Source: Nitrospira sp. | GTDB taxonomy: Bacteria > Nitrospirota > Nitrospiria > Nitrospirales > Nitrospiraceae | Direction: 5' to 3' | Assembly: GCA_024331125.1 (NCBI GenBank) | Contig: JANDJI010000001.1 | Coordinates: 94,001-158,000, forward strand | Length of the DNA stretch: 64,000 bases | Shown: piece after piece, positions 62,057 to 64,000 of the stretch | Numbering within the stretch: the first letter of the stretch is position 1 | Layout of the letters: each line of letters begins with the position of its first letter | Position numbers and translations under genes: made by a program | Notes under the pieces: model-generated | What the model was told of the DNA's origin: nothing | Seen by the model: the letters and a program-made list of their open reading frames with translations, nothing else | Databases searched by the model: none

Positions 62057-63235
62057 TTACGCTGCTTTGCCGGTCAGTTTTACGATCTTCTGCGCCGCTT
62101 CCCAGAGATCATTGGCGACGTCCAATTTCAAGCCGGACTCGGCCAACAACTTGCGCCCTTCTTCCGCGTTCGTCCCTTGCAGCCGTACCACCAACGGCAC
62201 GGTCATCTGCACCTCTTTCGCCGCTTCGATGACACCGTGAGCGATCCGCTCGCAGCGGACGATCCCGCCGAAAATGTTGATGAAGATGCCCTTCACGTTC
62301 GGATCTTTGAGCAGAATCCGAAAACCGGCCGCCACGGTTTCTTTCGTCGCCCCGCCCCCCACGTCCAGAAAGTTCGCTGGCTCGCTGCCGGCCAGTTTAA
62401 TCACGTCCATCGTGGCCATGGCCAGCCCCGCGCCGTTGACCATGCAGCCGATGTTGCCGTCGAGCTTCACGTAATTCAAGTTGTTGGCCGTCGCCTCGAT
62501 TTCCAGCGGTTCTTCTTCGTTCAAATCCCGCATCTGTTGAACGTCGGAGTGTTTAAAGAGTCCGTTGTCGTCGAACGACACCTTGCCGTCCAACGCGATC
62601 AGGGTTTTCTCCTTGGTGATGATGAGGGGATTGATCTCCACCAGCGCCGCGTTCTTTTCCATAAACAGCCGATAGAGATTCTCCATCAACTTCACGAACG
62701 GATTGAGCACCGCCGGTTCGATCCGGTGCAGTCCAAGGGCGAACGCGACGTTGCGGCCATTGTGCCCCTGGAAGCCGACCGCGGGATCGATCGCTTCCTT
62801 GATTATTTTCTCAGGCGTGTGGGCCGCGACTTCCTCGATCTCCATTCCCCCTTCGGTGCTGGCGATAAACGTGGGATATCCGCTGTCCCGATCGACCAGG
62901 ATCGAGAGGTAGAGTTCCTTGGCGATGTTCGCCCCTTCTTCGATCAACAGACGGCGGACCAGCCGCCCTTTCGGTCCCGTCTGATGCGTGACGAGGGTCT
63001 TGCCGAGCAATTCCTTGGCGAGACCGGGAACCGCGCCCTTGTCCTTCGTCAGCTTGACTCCTCCGGCCTTCCCACGCCCGCCGGCATGGATCTGCGCCTT
63101 GACGACGAAGACGGGCGTGTCGAGCTCATCGGCCCATGCGGCAGCCGCTTCCGGAGACGTAATTTCCTTTCCCCGCGGCACCGGCACGCCGAACTGAGCG
63201 AAGAGCGACTTGGCTTGGAATTCATGCACGTTCAT
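62057..63235 (-). CDS. sucC: Succinyl-CoA ligase (ADP-forming) beta subunit
   Basis: This 392-residue ATP-grasp subunit starts [22 protein letters not shown]. It has [31 protein letters not shown], and [20 protein letters not shown]. It pairs with SucD. The gap from the flavoprotein gene upstream is 152 bases with no obvious terminator, so these may be one transcript. Confidence 0.97.
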   Translation of the reverse strand: MNVHEFQAKSLFAQFGVPVPRGKEITSPEAAAAWADELDTPVFVVKAQIHAGGRGKAGGVKLTKDKGAVPGLAKELLGKTLVTHQTGPKGRLVRRLLIEEGANIAKELYLSILVDRDSGYPTFIASTEGGMEIEEVAAHTPEKIIKEAIDPAVGFQGHNGRNVAFALGLHRIEPAVLNPFVKLMENLYRLFMEKNAALVEINPLIITKEKTLIALDGKVSFDDNGLFKHSDVQQMRDLNEEEPLEIEATANNLNYVKLDGNIGCMVNGAGLAMATMDVIKLAGSEPANFLDVGGGATKETVAAGFRILLKDPNVKGIFINIFGGIVRCERIAHGVIEAAKEVQMTVPLVVRLQGTNAEEGRKLLAESGLKLDVANDLWEAAQKIVKLTGKAA

Positions 63236-63387
63236 TCTTTACCTCACGACTTCTACGGACGGCGGCGAAAGCGTTTCTTCCAGCGACTCGCCCTCACCCC
63301 CTACAAGCGCCGCCCGATTCCTGATATTTTTGGTCGATCGTATGTGCGCGGCAGGCGAGCACAAGAAATGCCTCCGTCGCCGTCCCC

Positions 63388-64000
63388 TCACCCAACTTTT
63401 CTGGTGTACGCCGGCAGGATCATCGGAGAAACGACACCGCTGAGGTCGCCGTGTCTCTTGGCTTCCGCCCGGAATCGCTCCAAATGTTTGAGCGTCAATT
63501 TTCCTTGTTTCATGGAACCGGCTCTGGCGGCGGCGGTCAGCCCGGCCCGTTTTCCGAACACCATCAAATCAAGAAGCGAATTGCCCATCAATCGATTGCG
63601 CCCGTGCAATCCGCCGGAGGCCTCTCCCGCCACGAAGAGATTGTTCACTTCGGTTTCGGAATTGGTGTCGATCTTCACGCCTCCGTTTTGATAGTGCAAG
63701 GTCGGATAGATGAGCACCGGCTCTTTGCTGATGTCGATCCCGAACCGTTCGAATTGCCGAACCATGGCGGGAAAATGTTTCTCGACGGTCCCCGGCCCGT
63801 GCTCCACGTCGAGCAACGGCGTATCCAGCCACACGCCGATGCGACCGGACATCGTTCGAATGCCCCGCCCTTCTTCGCACTCTCGGATGATGGACGACGA
63901 CACGACGTCCCGCGTATCCAATTCGTTGACGAACCGTTCGCCCCTCGCGTTGACCAGATGGCCGCCTTCCGACCGGATGCCCTCCGTCACCAGCGCGCCG
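63388..64000 (-). CDS. Fumarate reductase/succinate dehydrogenase flavoprotein subunit (5' part cut by window edge)
   Basis: The frame runs off the window at 64000, so the FAD N-terminus is missing. The C-terminal part has GGHLVNARGERFVNELDTRDVVSSSI, LHYQNGGVKIDTNSETEVNNLFVAGEASGGLHGRNRLMGNSLLDLMVFGKRAG. These are the FAD/substrate signatures of FrdA/SdhA relatives. The His and Arg of HYQNGG and GGLHGRNRL are kept. With sucCD downstream it fits the fumarate-succinate-succinyl-CoA steps, either in the oxidative or reductive direction. Confidence 0.88.
   Translation of the reverse strand, partial: GALVTEGIRSEGGHLVNARGERFVNELDTRDVVSSSIIRECEEGRGIRTMSGRIGVWLDTPLLDVEHGPGTVEKHFPAMVRQFERFGIDISKEPVLIYPTLHYQNGGVKIDTNSETEVNNLFVAGEASGGLHGRNRLMGNSLLDLMVFGKRAGLTAAARAGSMKQGKLTLKHLERFRAEAKRHGDLSGVVSPMILPAYTRKVG

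Noticed and set aside
61304-63691. A 795-residue plus-strand open frame
   Set aside because: It is antisense to sucD, sucC and the flavoprotein gene, all unmistakable. The frame is a composition artefact.

Overview
The window is GC-rich (roughly 60%) bacterial DNA, densely packed with protein genes. I saw no tRNA, rRNA, CRISPR array, insertion sequence or phage module. My best guess at the source is a Nitrospira-type member of Nitrospirota. This rests on gene content: a fumarate reductase/succinate dehydrogenase flavoprotein beside sucCD, a ferredoxin-metallo-beta-lactamase fusion, a CbbQ/NorQ-type ATPase, and many Gram-negative envelope genes. I could not test it against a database.

Region by region. 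1-5.4 kb (minus): partial methyltransferase, ferredoxin-MBL protein, two AlkA-type DNA glycosylase paralogues interleaved with an NmrA protein and an SDR, and a nitroreductase. 5.4-11.2 kb: a complete tripartite RND efflux operon (outer membrane factor, pump, adaptor). 11.3-17.6 kb: hemerythrin-like protein, STAS protein, sigma-54 activator, CDGSH protein, VOC protein, DsbA-like oxidoreductase, pirin, and an NmrA protein behind a promoter that looks repressor-controlled. 17.7-23.8 kb: two glycine-zipper lipoproteins, DUF167 protein, CbbQ-like ATPase, hybrid histidine kinase and a YkgJ-DUF2156 fusion. 24-31 kb (plus): an ATP-grasp-like protein, a glutaredoxin-like protein, lysine 2,3-aminomutase, dCTP deaminase, a small membrane protein, a TIGR04283/TIGR04282 pair and an SDR. 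31-33.4 kb: hypothetical envelope proteins and an alpha/beta hydrolase.

The centrepiece is 33.5-50 kb. A plus-strand set (flavin-dependent halogenase-like protein, XanB2/FkbO-type chorismatase, NodB deacetylase, lipoprotein) faces a long, tightly overlapping minus-strand operon: DUF4105 protein, methyltransferase, ACP, AMP ligase, FabZ-like dehydratase, LpxL-like acyltransferase, LolA-like protein, MMPL exporter, ketosynthase, chain-length-factor-like KS, second hotdog dehydratase, FabG and GT2. This is the gene complement of an aryl polyene/xanthomonadin pigment pathway. The chorismatase would supply a hydroxybenzoate starter, the AMP ligase would load it on the ACP, KS/CLF, FabG and the dehydratases would build the polyene, and the acyltransferase, LolA-like and MMPL proteins would place it in the envelope. 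The flavoprotein may halogenate it.

50-60.7 kb holds envelope genes: DUF3015 protein, M48 protease, AIM24 protein, a 1305-residue TPR/acidic/membrane protein, two small hypotheticals, a divergent short secretin, a PilZ protein and a beta-barrel protein. 60.7-64 kb holds sucD, sucC and the 3' part of a fumarate reductase/succinate dehydrogenase flavoprotein gene.
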